A program made the position numbers and the translations under genes. A DNA stretch of 64,000 nt from Novilysobacter antarcticus (GTDB lineage: Bacteria > Pseudomonadota > Gammaproteobacteria > Xanthomonadales > Xanthomonadaceae): the NCBI RefSeq assembly GCF_019802285.1, contig NZ_JAIEUJ010000002.1, positions 682,001-746,000 on the forward strand. The letters run 5' to 3'. How positions within the stretch are numbered: the stretch's first letter is position 1; each line of letters starts with the position of its first letter. Shown here piece by piece: positions 30,748-42,517 of this stretch. The notes beneath the pieces were generated by a model. That model was not told the origin of the DNA and did not search any database. It saw only the letters and a list, made by a program, of their open reading frames with translations.

Positions 30748-31344
30748 TCAGGAAGGCGCCGCGGGTGGTACCGCCGGGGCGTGGCCGGTGTTGCCCGCCT
30801 TGAGGTAATCAATCAGGTCGCGTTTCTCCGGCTTGGAATCGTTGAGCACGACGGTGATGTCCCCGGTGACTTCCAGGATTGCCAGTTCGACCTGCGACAG
30901 TGCTCGTGCGCCGTTCTGGCGCAGGATGGCGTAGAGCTCGCGACGCGTGGTGCGCTCGCGTTTCATCGTGGCGACGTCGATCTCGCCGTCCTGGACCAGC
31001 ACGCACGGCCGAGACTCGAGATAGTCACGTAATTTGCGCGAATGGCTGGCCGACTTTTCGATGCCGATGGTCAGCAGGGTGACGCCGACCAGTACCAGCG
31101 CGGCGTAACCGATCGACAGTTCGGGGTAGAGCATCACATCGCCCGCCGCCGATCCCAAAGCGACCATCAACAACTGCTGCATGGGGCTGAGGTTCTGCTG
31201 ACCGCGCTTGCCGAGGATGTGGACCACCAGCAGCAACAGCGCCAGCAGCATCAGAATGCGGACCGCAATCTCCGCATAGAAAAGTGGCGGATACGGCCCC
31301 AGCAGGATGCGGGCCCACTCCAGCGGCACGACGTCTTTTTCCAC
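30748..31344 (-). CDS. DUF421/YetF family membrane protein
   Basis: 198 residues starting at a GTG with a strong AGGAGG seven bases upstream. Three membrane helices (about 20-100) are followed by a cytoplasmic domain with family motifs RKLRDYLESRPCVLVQDG and RTTRRELYAILRQNG. The YetF/DUF421 family is poorly characterised; some members affect spore or stress phenotypes. It lies about 100 bases downstream of the glycine-zipper gene, but a terminator separates them. Confidence 0.83.
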   Translation of the reverse strand: MEKDVVPLEWARILLGPYPPLFYAEIAVRILMLLALLLLVVHILGKRGQQNLSPMQQLLMVALGSAAGDVMLYPELSIGYAALVLVGVTLLTIGIEKSASHSRKLRDYLESRPCVLVQDGEIDVATMKRERTTRRELYAILRQNGARALSQVELAILEVTGDITVVLNDSKPEKRDLIDYLKAGNTGHAPAVPPAAPS

Positions 31345-31401
31345 CGAAGATCCTCCTCGCCGGCGTGGATGGTTCTGGGTCAGTCAGCGCGCTGGGAACC
31401 G

Positions 31402-31424
31402 AAAACCCCCGCACGTGGCGGGGG
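31402..31424 (-). terminator. Rho-independent terminator of the glycine-zipper gene
   Basis: On the minus strand CCCCCGC (31424-31418) pairs with GCGGGGG (31412-31406), followed by TTTT (31405-31402). It is 22 bases after the stop at 31446. Confidence 0.85.
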
Positions 31425-31445
31425 CTGTGGGATTGCGGCCAGGAA

Positions 31446-32228
31446 TCAGCGGCCGTCACCGTCCGCATCGCCCGGCAGGGCGCGCTCGACGTTGTGCCAT
31501 GCGTCGCGAACCGCATGCTTGGCCTCACTCCAAGTCATGCGCGAGGACGACTTGGCGTTATCCCAGCGGTTGCCGAGATCCGATTCGAGCTGGTCGTCCC
31601 ACTCGCGGCCCGGATGCGCGCTGCGCGCCTGGGTGCCGTAGCGATAGGCCGGGCGATAGTCGTTGTCGTAATCGTATTCGGGCTTGTAGTACACCGCGTT
31701 CTTGTGCTGGTCGCGGTAGTAGTTGTCGGTTGCGCTGTAGGTGCGATAGGTGCGGTCACTGCGATCGAACGCATCGCGCGCGGCATCCTTGGCCTCTTCC
31801 CACGTCAAGCGCGACTTGGCCTTGGCCTTTTCCCAGCCGCTGCGGATGTCCTGCTCCAGCGAATCGTCCCACTGGCGACCGGCGTACTGGGTGCGCACGG
31901 TATTGCCGTACTCGTAGGCCGGTGCGTAGTCGTCGTCGTAGTTGTACTGCGGGTTGGCGTAGGGACGGTTGCTGTACTCGTTGCGCCAGTAGTCGTGCTC
32001 GCCGGTCGGGTCGATGCTCTCGGCCACGGCCTTGCCGGCGCCCGCACCGGCCAGCGTGCCTACTGCGCCACCGATCAGCATGCCAATCGGGCCAAACAGC
32101 GCGCCGATGCCGGCTCCCGCGGCAGCGCCGCCGACGCCGCCCACGCCCACACCGACCGGATGGGCGCCGGGAGTCTTGGTAATCGGGTCACGGTTCATGT
32201 CACGGGATTCGTTGGGGTCCCTGGTCAT
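31446..32228 (-). CDS. Glycine-zipper protein with two tandem Tyr/Trp-rich repeats
   Basis: 260 residues with no signal peptide. Residues 24-66 form a glycine zipper (alternating Gly/Ala with GALFGPIGMLIGG), able to pack into or span membranes. Two copies of a repeat of about 75 residues follow at about 80-154 and 170-244, exactly 90 apart. Shared blocks are DYxPAYxYG, GRxWDDxLExD, xW(E/D)xAKxxSRxTWxEAK and AxRDA. The lysine-rich helical end recalls stress-induced LEA/CsbD-like segments. No family is assigned. The ATG at 32228 has GAGGAC eight bases before. Its neighbours (hemerythrin, DUF421, small acidic protein) suggest a stress role. Confidence 0.72.
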   Translation of the reverse strand: MTRDPNESRDMNRDPITKTPGAHPVGVGVGGVGGAAAGAGIGALFGPIGMLIGGAVGTLAGAGAGKAVAESIDPTGEHDYWRNEYSNRPYANPQYNYDDDYAPAYEYGNTVRTQYAGRQWDDSLEQDIRSGWEKAKAKSRLTWEEAKDAARDAFDRSDRTYRTYSATDNYYRDQHKNAVYYKPEYDYDNDYRPAYRYGTQARSAHPGREWDDQLESDLGNRWDNAKSSSRMTWSEAKHAVRDAWHNVERALPGDADGDGR

Positions 32229-32351
32229 CGGTATGTCCTCGTTTGAGTGGCCGCGGCAGCGCCGCTGGTGGAATCGAACCTGACAGCCGATGCGTCGTTA
32301 TCGCGTGCAAGAAATGTCACGGCTGTGCGAAGCGTTCACGAAAAGGGGCCC

Positions 32352-32387
32352 TCACCGATTGGCCGCCGTTCGCTTCTGAATCGGTGA
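32352..32387. promoter_or_regulatory. Inverted repeat in a divergent promoter region
   Basis: TCACCGATT (32352-32360) and AATCGGTGA (32379-32387) are perfect 9-base inverted arms separated by 18 bases. They lie between the divergently transcribed glycine-zipper gene and the small acidic protein gene, so an operator serving both is plausible. It is not a terminator, because no gene ends here. Confidence 0.45.
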
Positions 32388-32414
32388 AGTCCACCGTGCG
32401 CTAACGGCATTTAG

Positions 32415-33049
<635 letters not shown>

Positions 33050-33224
33050 CTGCGCTCTCCGGCAACGTCCGTGGACAATCCGCGGATCGAACCCGAACGG
33101 TGCAACGCATTGAATTAAGCGGCGATCAAGAATCCGTGAAGACGTGCGGGCGGTGATAGTGGCGGCATTACGGAAAGCGAACACATCCTGCGTGCACCGG
33201 GCCTAGGATGCGTTTCCGAATTCG

Positions 33225-34289
33225 ATGGATCGAAACGCGATGACGATGAACAGGAAGCGCATCACGGCGGGCGTGCTGGCGGCTCTTTTCTCCCTACCTT
33301 TTGCCGCCGCGACGCAGACCAGCACAGAGCCACGTGCCTCCGCCGGCACGAATGCACCCGCGCAGCCGGCGGCGGGAATCATCAACCTGGATTCCGTCGC
33401 TGTGACCGGCCCGCAGCCCGGACCGGGACTGTGGCGCGTTTCGAAGGGTGAGCACGACCTGTGGCTCCTGGGAACGCTGTCGCCACTCCCCGACGGCATT
33501 ACCTGGAATGCCGACTCGGTAGTGGACCTGGTCGGCCAGTCGCAGGAGGTGCTGTGGCGGCCTCACTTCGTGGTCGACGCCGACGTCGGCTTCTTCCGCA
33601 AGCTGTCGTTGGGCTACGGCATGCTGAAGGCGGAGAAGAACCCGGACGGCGCCACGCTGGAGGACGTGCTTTCCCCGCAGCTGTATGCCCGCTGGACGAC
33701 TGCCAGACAGCGCTACCTGCCGCGCGATCGCGGAATCGAGCGCAAGCGTCCAATGGTTGCTGCGCAGGAGCTCTTCAGCGCCGCCATCCGCGAGGCAGGC
33801 CTAGGCTCCCCGAAAATAGTCAGCCCGCCGATCCGGGCAGTGACCCAGGCCGAATCCATCAAGGAGACGACGCCAAAGGTGACCGTGAAAATCGACGATC
33901 CGGCGGGCGCGATCAAGGACGTCCGCCGCATGTCGCTGAATGACTCCAACTGCCTGGAAGCGACTCTGGACGCGATCGATCAGCTACTGCCGCGCATGAT
34001 CACCAACGCCAACGCGTGGGCCACCGGTGACCTGGCGCAGATCAATTTCGACCAGCTGGCCCGGCGCAACAACACCTGCGCGGACGTGTTCTCCAACGCG
34101 GATTTCTCGCGCAAGTGGGGCATTCCGGACATCCGCGCCAGCGTGCGCAACGAATGGCTGCGAGTGGCCGAAGCGTCGCTGGCGGAAAACGCAACCACCT
34201 TTGCCGTGCTGCCGCTGGAAGACCTCGTGGCACCGGACGGTTACGTGGCCCGGCTGAGGGCGCTGGGTTACGAGATCGACGCGCCCTGA
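33225..34289 (+). CDS. TraB/GumN family exported protein
   Basis: 354 residues with a signal peptide (about 1-29, cleavage near FAAA). The TraB/GumN (Tiki protease-like) core is seen in LWRVSKGEHDLWLLGTLSPLP and the C-terminal FAVLPLEDLVAPDGYVARLRALGYE. In the typical family the first motif is GTxH, whose His binds metal; here it is GTLS, so that ligand is missing. The protein may be non-catalytic, or of a xanthomonad subgroup with different chemistry. ATGs at 33240 and 33246 are alternative starts; no strong ribosome-binding site decides. Confidence 0.8.
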   Translation: MDRNAMTMNRKRITAGVLAALFSLPFAAATQTSTEPRASAGTNAPAQPAAGIINLDSVAVTGPQPGPGLWRVSKGEHDLWLLGTLSPLPDGITWNADSVVDLVGQSQEVLWRPHFVVDADVGFFRKLSLGYGMLKAEKNPDGATLEDVLSPQLYARWTTARQRYLPRDRGIERKRPMVAAQELFSAAIREAGLGSPKIVSPPIRAVTQAESIKETTPKVTVKIDDPAGAIKDVRRMSLNDSNCLEATLDAIDQLLPRMITNANAWATGDLAQINFDQLARRNNTCADVFSNADFSRKWGIPDIRASVRNEWLRVAEASLAENATTFAVLPLEDLVAPDGYVARLRALGYEIDAP

Positions 34290-34317
34290 TCCGGTTGACC
34301 GGCCGTCGCCGACCTGG

Positions 34318-35505
34318 TTATTGCGTGTCGACGGCCTGCTTCACCCGCTCGACCAGAGCGCGCCGCGCGGCGACCAACTCGTTGGATGTGGCCTTGGGCC
34401 AAGCCGCCACCTGCGCGATGACCAGCTCGCGCGCCGGATCGACGTACACCATCTGACCGAAGATGCCGACCGCCGCGTAGCTGCCGTCGGTATCGGTCCA
34501 CCACAGGTAGCCGTAGCCGCGCTCGGGCGCGTCGGTGCTGGCCTGCTCGCTGGTTCCACCGCGCAGCCAGGCCTCGGCAATCACCGGCTCGCCATCGATG
34601 CGCCCCCCCTCGAGCATGAACTGGCCCAGCCGCACGTAGTCGCCCAGCGTTGCCGACAGGCCGCTGCCGCCGGTGTTGCTGCCATCGCATTCGTCGCGGA
34701 TCCAGAACGCGTCGGTTGCCATGCCGTACGGCTTCCAGATCGTGTCCGAGAGGTAGCTCGCGAGCGGGCGGCGCGTCGCGCGCTCGACCACGATACCGAG
34801 CAGATCGGTCTCGGCGGTGTTGTAATTCCAGTGGCTGCCGGCCGGCCATTGCCGCGGGAGCCGGCTCAGATAGGAGAGCACGTGAGCCTTCCCGTCGACA
34901 CACGCGCCGCGGTACATCTGGGCCACGTCCGACTGGTCATCCGCGTAGTCCTCGTTCCACTGCACACCCGAAGTCATCGTCAACAGCTGCTGCACCGTGA
35001 CGTCGGCATAGGCGCTGTCGGCAAGTTCGGGGATGTAGGTGACGAGCGTGTCGTCCAGGCTGGCGATGTGTCCCTGCTGCAGCGCGATACCGAGCAGGAC
35101 GGAGGTGACCGACTTGGCGACGGAGAACGACTCCCAGCGCTGGTCCGGGCCGAAGTCGAGCGCATATTGCTGCATGCGGACCCGACCCTTGTGCAGGACC
35201 ATGACGCCGGCGACGTGGTGCTCGGCCATGTAGCGGTCCAGCCACCTGGCATCGCCGGCCGCGCCCAGGATCAGGGGATCGCCCTCGGGAAACTCCCGGA
35301 TGTGCGAGCCGCTTTGCGCGCGGTCGCTGGGGAAGCGCGCGCCCATGTCCCGGAATTCCGCCTCGCGCTGCGTCTGGGACCAGAACAGCACCGCTTCCCG
35401 CTGCTCCCCGATGGTCGGCGTGGTTGCCTGGCGGGCGGCGCCCGGCCACGACGCCACCAGGCAAAGGGCGAAAACGAGGAGGCGTGCGGCAAGGTTGAAA
35501 TGCAT
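34318..35505 (-). CDS. Exported serine hydrolase (beta-lactamase class C-like fold)
   Basis: About 395 residues with a signal peptide (1-25, ending GAARQ). The penicillin-binding fold is shown by Ser128-Val-Ala-Lys131 (SxxK) and the Tyr228-Asn-Thr motif, with WWTDTDG near the end where the third motif sits. Such proteins include esterases, D-aminopeptidases and class C beta-lactamases. Sequence alone does not choose, and antibiotic resistance is not implied. Start MHFNLAARLL at 35505 gives the better signal peptide than 35520. Confidence 0.85.
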   Translation of the reverse strand: MHFNLAARLLVFALCLVASWPGAARQATTPTIGEQREAVLFWSQTQREAEFRDMGARFPSDRAQSGSHIREFPEGDPLILGAAGDARWLDRYMAEHHVAGVMVLHKGRVRMQQYALDFGPDQRWESFSVAKSVTSVLLGIALQQGHIASLDDTLVTYIPELADSAYADVTVQQLLTMTSGVQWNEDYADDQSDVAQMYRGACVDGKAHVLSYLSRLPRQWPAGSHWNYNTAETDLLGIVVERATRRPLASYLSDTIWKPYGMATDAFWIRDECDGSNTGGSGLSATLGDYVRLGQFMLEGGRIDGEPVIAEAWLRGGTSEQASTDAPERGYGYLWWTDTDGSYAAVGIFGQMVYVDPARELVIAQVAAWPKATSNELVAARRALVERVKQAVDTQ

Positions 35506-35682
35506 GGCGGCGAGCGGCAAGAGCGGGCGGAGCGGCCATTCTACTGATGCCCCGCGCCCACCCGCCTAGCCGGTAGCTCTCCGCCGCCGGCGCTACGCTT
35601 GGCTTGCAGGCAGCAGCTCACGGGCGCCGCATTGTCGGTACGCCGCTCGCGCCGCACCCCCACTTCAATCCAAGGAAATGCC

Positions 35683-36354
35683 ATGACCCCCAAGCCCAAA
35701 AAGCTTCAGATCGACATCGTCTCCGACGTGATGTGCCCCTGGTGCGTCATCGGCTACAAGCAGCTCGCGAGGGCACTGGAGGCCACCGCCACGCCGCATG
35801 AGATCCGCTGGCACCCGTTTGAGCTGAATCCGGAAACGCCCGCCGAGGGCCAGAACATGCGTGAGCATCTCGCCGAAAAATACGGCTCGACCACCGAGCA
35901 GTCGAACGCAAACCGCAGCGCCATCACCAAGGCAGGCGCCGAGCTGGGGTTCGAGTTCCAGTTCACCGACGACATGCGGATTCACAACACCTTCAACGTG
36001 CACCAGCTCATGCACTGGGCGGATCAGCACGGCCGCAAGCACGATCTGGAGATGGCGTTTTTTACCGCCCACTTCACTGACGGCCGCAACCTGTCCGACA
36101 ACGCCGTGCTGGCCGATGTCGCGGCGGAAATCGGGCTGGATCGCGACGAGGCGCTGGCCGTGCTCGCCGACCAGCGCTTTGCCGCCGACGTGCGCGAGGC
36201 AGAGCGGTTTTGGACCAGCCAGGGTATCCGCGGTGTACCCGCAGTGATCTTCAACCAGCGCCACCTGGTCAGCGGTGCGCAGGGCGTGGACACCTTCGTT
36301 GACATCCTCAGGCAGCTGGCGGCGATGCCTGATGAGGGTGCGCCATCCAGTTGA
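35683..36354 (+). CDS. DsbA-family oxidoreductase (FrnE-like)
   Basis: 223 residues from MTPKPKKLQIDIVSD at 35683, preceded by AAGGAAA. It has a thioredoxin fold with the active site Cys18-Pro-Trp-Cys21, a helical insertion, and the cis-Pro segment GIRGVPAVIFN. No signal peptide is present, so it acts in the cytosol like FrnE, which has disulfide isomerase activity and oxidative-stress links. The frame is open to 35599, but the FrnE start is clear. Confidence 0.9.
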   Translation: MTPKPKKLQIDIVSDVMCPWCVIGYKQLARALEATATPHEIRWHPFELNPETPAEGQNMREHLAEKYGSTTEQSNANRSAITKAGAELGFEFQFTDDMRIHNTFNVHQLMHWADQHGRKHDLEMAFFTAHFTDGRNLSDNAVLADVAAEIGLDRDEALAVLADQRFAADVREAERFWTSQGIRGVPAVIFNQRHLVSGAQGVDTFVDILRQLAAMPDEGAPSS

Positions 36355-36365
36355 ACGACCGGAAT

Positions 36366-36396
36366 AAAAAAGGGCGACCCGTGGTCGCCCTTTTTG
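36366..36396. terminator. Bidirectional Rho-independent terminator
   Basis: AGGGCGACC (36371-36379) pairs with GGTCGCCCT (36383-36391) around CGT, with A6 before and T5 after. It serves both the FrnE-like gene (plus) and aceE (minus). Confidence 0.92.
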
Positions 36397-36412
36397 CACT
36401 TCATTGCCGACC

Positions 36413-39118
<2,706 letters not shown>

Positions 39119-39324
39119 GCGCCTCGCGGCCCCGTGGCCACGCCTCATCATCAGGTGGGATCTATGCCGGTGATTCTACCGCGCGAGGGCAATCCGCGGC
39201 TGCTGGCGCCGGGCGGCCGGCAGTTGGCGGCTGGCGTTACCCGGTGCGCAGGTGCGCCTCACCTACGCCGCGTTGCTGCTTCTACTGATCGACGTGCGCG
39301 GTCGGACTGGACAGGCTGGATCAC

Positions 39325-39933
39325 ATGGCCACGATTCCTGCCACCTGCTTCGCACGCGCCGCAGTGCCGCCGGATCCGCTCGGGCGCGTGACGCGGCTGT
39401 GCCGGATCACGATCACCACTGCCGGGCAGCAGCCCCATTTTGCCGACTGGGCCCTGGCGGCAGACGCGTGCCGGACCATGTCCGCGCCGCCGCTATGGCA
39501 ACGCTCGCAACTGATCGCGTGGGTACTGATGCCCGACCGCTGGCACGGGCTGGTGGCGCTGGGCGGGTTTGACGACCTTGGCGCCTGTGTCCGGCGGTTG
39601 AAGCTGCGCAGCGCGCGGGTGTTGGCCGCGCGCACTCCGGGTCTGGGCGAGTTGTGGGCAGGCGACTTTCACGCAGCTCGGGTGGACGATGAACTCCACG
39701 CCGCACGCCGTCTGGTGATGACGCCCGTGCGCACCGGCCTCGTGCCGCGCATTGGCGATTACCCGTTCTGGGACGCGCGCTGGTTGAACGACAAGGGCCG
39801 TGCCGCTCCGTCCCCCGGAGCGGTGGCGACCACCAGCCAGTTGTTGAACGGCGTGTTGCCATACAGCGGCGTGAAACTGGAGGCCAGCCCTGCGTCGTCG
39901 AAGCGGCGGCGCAGCGCGTCCGGGTCCGGGTAA
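39325..39933 (+). CDS. REP-associated tyrosine transposase-like (RAYT) protein, catalytically degenerate
   Basis: About 202 residues. The middle part fits the Y1/RAYT fold: a beta strand ending IAWVLMPDRWHGLVAL, where active proteins have xMPNHxHxL, and MTPVRTGLVPRIGDYPFWDARW, where the family has NPVRAGLVxRxxDYPF. The first His of the HUH pair is Arg, and the position aligned with the catalytic Tyr (before xxxNP) is Arg, so strand transfer seems lost. Residues after about 155 run antisense into the convergent methyltransferase gene and have no family match. It may be domesticated or decaying. GTG and ATG starts near 39325 lack a clear ribosome-binding site. Confidence 0.65.
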   Translation: MATIPATCFARAAVPPDPLGRVTRLCRITITTAGQQPHFADWALAADACRTMSAPPLWQRSQLIAWVLMPDRWHGLVALGGFDDLGACVRRLKLRSARVLAARTPGLGELWAGDFHAARVDDELHAARRLVMTPVRTGLVPRIGDYPFWDARWLNDKGRAAPSPGAVATTSQLLNGVLPYSGVKLEASPASSKRRRSASGSG

Positions 39934-40505
39934 GAGCGCGGCCCGGCGTTCATCCAGCCGATCGCGCGGGAAAACACATCCACCCCGCGGGTGATGCGGG
40001 CGCGGCGGCTGCCGTCATCCAGTCCGGTACGGATCACCAGGCGTGCGCCGGGGACGAGCATGGCGAGCGCGGCATCCAGGGTGCGCTGCTGGGCGTCGGG
40101 CGGAAGAAACTGCAGCACGTCCAGAATCGCCACGCTGCCTTGATGGAGCGGCAATGCGGCGGCCAGGTCCAGGCATTCGAAAGCCACGTCGTGCAGGTTC
40201 CGCCGAGCCGCGGCCCGGGTGGCGCGCTGGATCTTGCCGGCGTCGTTGTCGACGCCGCGGTACGCCAGCGCGATGCTGTCGGCGCGCAAGGCGTGGGCAA
40301 GCAGGCCCAGTCCGCACCCAAGGTCCAGCAAGGGCTGGGTGCTGCCGCGCAGGGCCGCACAGACGCCCGGATACAGCGGATCGCTGCGCAGCTTGCTCAG
40401 GCTGTAGTGGTAGTCCCAGTGCTGGCGGAAGCCGCGCTCCGGGGCGAACGCAACGGCGATCGCGCGCGCCTGGTCAGCCGACAGCGGCGCGCCGGAGGAC
40501 GCCAT
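39759..40505 (-). CDS. Class I SAM-dependent methyltransferase
   Basis: 248 residues. The SAM-binding motif LLDLGCGLGLLAHAL (about 59-73) is followed by the acidic loop YRGVDND and motif IV AILDVLQFL. The substrate is unknown. The start overlaps the GDSL hydrolase stop (TGATG at 40507-40503), so the genes are coupled. The last 30 or so residues, after VVATAPGD, extend past the usual fold and overlap the convergent RAYT-like gene by 175 bases. Confidence 0.82.
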   Translation of the reverse strand: MASSGAPLSADQARAIAVAFAPERGFRQHWDYHYSLSKLRSDPLYPGVCAALRGSTQPLLDLGCGLGLLAHALRADSIALAYRGVDNDAGKIQRATRAAARRNLHDVAFECLDLAAALPLHQGSVAILDVLQFLPPDAQQRTLDAALAMLVPGARLVIRTGLDDGSRRARITRGVDVFSRAIGWMNAGPRSYPDPDALRRRFDDAGLASSFTPLYGNTPFNNWLVVATAPGDGAARPLSFNQRASQNG

Positions 40506-41146
40506 CAGCGCGAAGCGGTTCCATCCAGCATCCGCGCCACGACCGGGAACGCGGCATCGGCCCAGAGCGCATACATCGCCTGCGATGGATGCAGCCCGTC
40601 ATCGACCAGCATGGCCACCTCGCCGCCGCGCTCGCGGCTGACCGGCGTGATATCGACAAAGGCGACGCCGTGGCGGGCGCACAGCGTCGCAGACGCGCCG
40701 TTGTATTGATCGATCTCGGCGGCAATCTGTTCCGCATCGCGGCCCTGGGCAGTGGCAAAAGCCGTCACGCCCCAGTCGGGAATCGACAGCACCAGTACCC
40801 GCTCGGAGCGCCCACCTGCCAAGGCGATGGCACGTTTGAGCAAAGCGTGGAACTCGCCGCGGTAGTCGGCGACGCTCCGCCCGCGGTACTGGTTGTTGAC
40901 CCCGATCAGCAGCGAGACGAGATCCCAACGCCCCAGCGGCTCGGCGATGTCCATCGCGGTGGACAGCTCGTCGGTGGTCCAGCCGGTGGCAGCGATGACC
41001 CGCGGCGGGGTAACGGCGATGCCGTCCCGGGCCAGCCGGTCGGCCAGCAATTCCGGCCAACGCTCCGCGCCTGCGACGCCCTCTCCGATGGTGTAGCTGT
41101 CGCCCAGGGCGAGCCAATCCACCGCGGTCGAGGTCGGCGCTGCCAC
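40505..41146 (-). CDS. SGNH/GDSL-type hydrolase
   Basis: 213 residues, starting at a GTG directly after the alaA-like stop (TGAGTG). Block I is ALGDSYTIGEG with the nucleophile Ser, block III is IGVNNQY with the oxyanion Asn, and block V is DDGLHPS with the catalytic Asp and His. There is no signal peptide, so it acts in the cytosol. The family includes esterases and acyl hydrolases; the substrate is unknown. It is translated between the aminotransferase and methyltransferase genes, so the three may form a small operon. Confidence 0.85.
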   Translation of the reverse strand: MAAPTSTAVDWLALGDSYTIGEGVAGAERWPELLADRLARDGIAVTPPRVIAATGWTTDELSTAMDIAEPLGRWDLVSLLIGVNNQYRGRSVADYRGEFHALLKRAIALAGGRSERVLVLSIPDWGVTAFATAQGRDAEQIAAEIDQYNGASATLCARHGVAFVDITPVSRERGGEVAMLVDDGLHPSQAMYALWADAAFPVVARMLDGTASR

Positions 41147-42424
41147 TCAGGCCACCGCCACCCGTGACTGAGTCTCGGCGACTGCTCCGGTCTTCACCGC
41201 GCGACCGCGCTCGGCGGACCGGTCCAGCACTCTGTCGATGCGCCGGAACACTTCGGCAAGCTCGGCCGGCTCCGGCAACAGGGTGATCCGGAAGTGGTTC
41301 CGGTACGACACGTTGAAGCTGGAGCCCGGCACGACCAGCACGTCTTCGGTTTCCAGCAGCTCCAGCGCGAAAGCGTGGTCGTCGAAACCGACGGCGGCCG
41401 GGCCGACCACGGCCGGGAACGCGAACATCGAGCCACCCGGCGCCACCAGTTGCATGTGCGCGCTGGCGGCGACGCCCTCGATCACCGCTTGTCGCGCGGC
41501 ATGCAGGCGACCGCCCGGGGCGCACAGCGCGGAGATCGTGTCCTCGCCATGCAGCGCAGCACGGATCGCCAACTGGCCGGGGACGTTGGAGCACAAGCGC
41601 AGCGCACCCAGCAGGTCCATGGCGTGGTGGAAATCGGCGGTGCGCGCGCGATCGCCCGACAGCACCGCCCAACCCACCCGCCACCCGCAGGCGCGGTGGA
41701 CCTTGGAGAGTCCGCCGAACGACAGGCACGGCACGTCCCCGGCCAAGGGTGCCAGTGGCTGGAAGGTCGCCCCGTCGTACAGGATCGAGTCGTAGATCTC
41801 GTCGCACATCAGCAGCAGCCCGTGGCGGGCGGCGATGTCGACAATCTGCTCCAGCAGCGCACGCGGATAGGTCGCGCCGGTCGGGTTGTTCGGGTTGATC
41901 AGCACGATCGCGCGGGTGCGCGGTGAGATCAGCGCCTCGATCTCGGTCGGATCGGGCATGAACGCGTTTTCCGGCGCGCAGTTGTAATACACCGGGCGGC
42001 CGTCATTGAGGATTGTCGAGGCCGACCACAGCGGGTAGTCCGGCGACGGCAGCAGCACCTCGTCGCCCGGATTGAGCAGCGCGCGCAGGGACAGGTCGAT
42101 CAGCTCGCTGACGCCGTTGCCGATGAAGACCTGATCGGCCGTCACGCGGTTGCCGCGATCGCGATGGAACTCGGCGATCGCCTCGCGCGCGGCAGGCAGG
42201 CCCTGCTGGTGGGTATAGGGGTCGGTCCCGGAAATGCCCTCGGTGATTGCACGCTGCAGGTGCTCGGGCGCGCGGAATCCAAACGCGCCCGGGTTGCCGA
42301 TATTGAGCTTGATCAGCGTCCGGCCCTGGCTTTCCAGATCGCGCGCGCGGCGGGCGAGCTCGCCCCGGATCTCGTAACGCACTTCGGACAGGCGGGCACG
42401 GGTCTGCAGACGGTTTGACGACAT
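41147..42424 (-). CDS. alaA: Aminotransferase class I/II, AlaA-like
   Basis: 425 residues of the PLP fold-type I family. The PLP Lys is in GGLSKVHRACGWRVGW (about 240-255). NPNNPTGATYP, CDEIYD and the C-terminal Arg of FRITLLPE (carboxylate binding) are present. The close similarity of the N-terminal half (RGELARRARDLESQG, KLNIGNPGAFGF) to E. coli AlaA suggests glutamate-pyruvate transamination. A C-terminal extension of about 20 residues is unusual. The start at 42424 is followed closely by conserved sequence. Confidence 0.85.
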   Translation of the reverse strand: MSSNRLQTRARLSEVRYEIRGELARRARDLESQGRTLIKLNIGNPGAFGFRAPEHLQRAITEGISGTDPYTHQQGLPAAREAIAEFHRDRGNRVTADQVFIGNGVSELIDLSLRALLNPGDEVLLPSPDYPLWSASTILNDGRPVYYNCAPENAFMPDPTEIEALISPRTRAIVLINPNNPTGATYPRALLEQIVDIAARHGLLLMCDEIYDSILYDGATFQPLAPLAGDVPCLSFGGLSKVHRACGWRVGWAVLSGDRARTADFHHAMDLLGALRLCSNVPGQLAIRAALHGEDTISALCAPGGRLHAARQAVIEGVAASAHMQLVAPGGSMFAFPAVVGPAAVGFDDHAFALELLETEDVLVVPGSSFNVSYRNHFRITLLPEPAELAEVFRRIDRVLDRSAERGRAVKTGAVAETQSRVAVA

Positions 42425-42517
42425 TCTGATAGGAAGCAGCGACGTAGGGGCCTCCAGCGTATCCGATTCGCCGCCCGCGAACAGCGTTCAGCCTGCGGGA
42501 ATCGCTGCGTCGCTATG

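Noticed and set aside
34318-35505. Antibiotic-resistance beta-lactamase
   Set aside because: SxxK and Tyr motifs only show the shared fold. Esterases and peptidases share it, and there is no resistance context.
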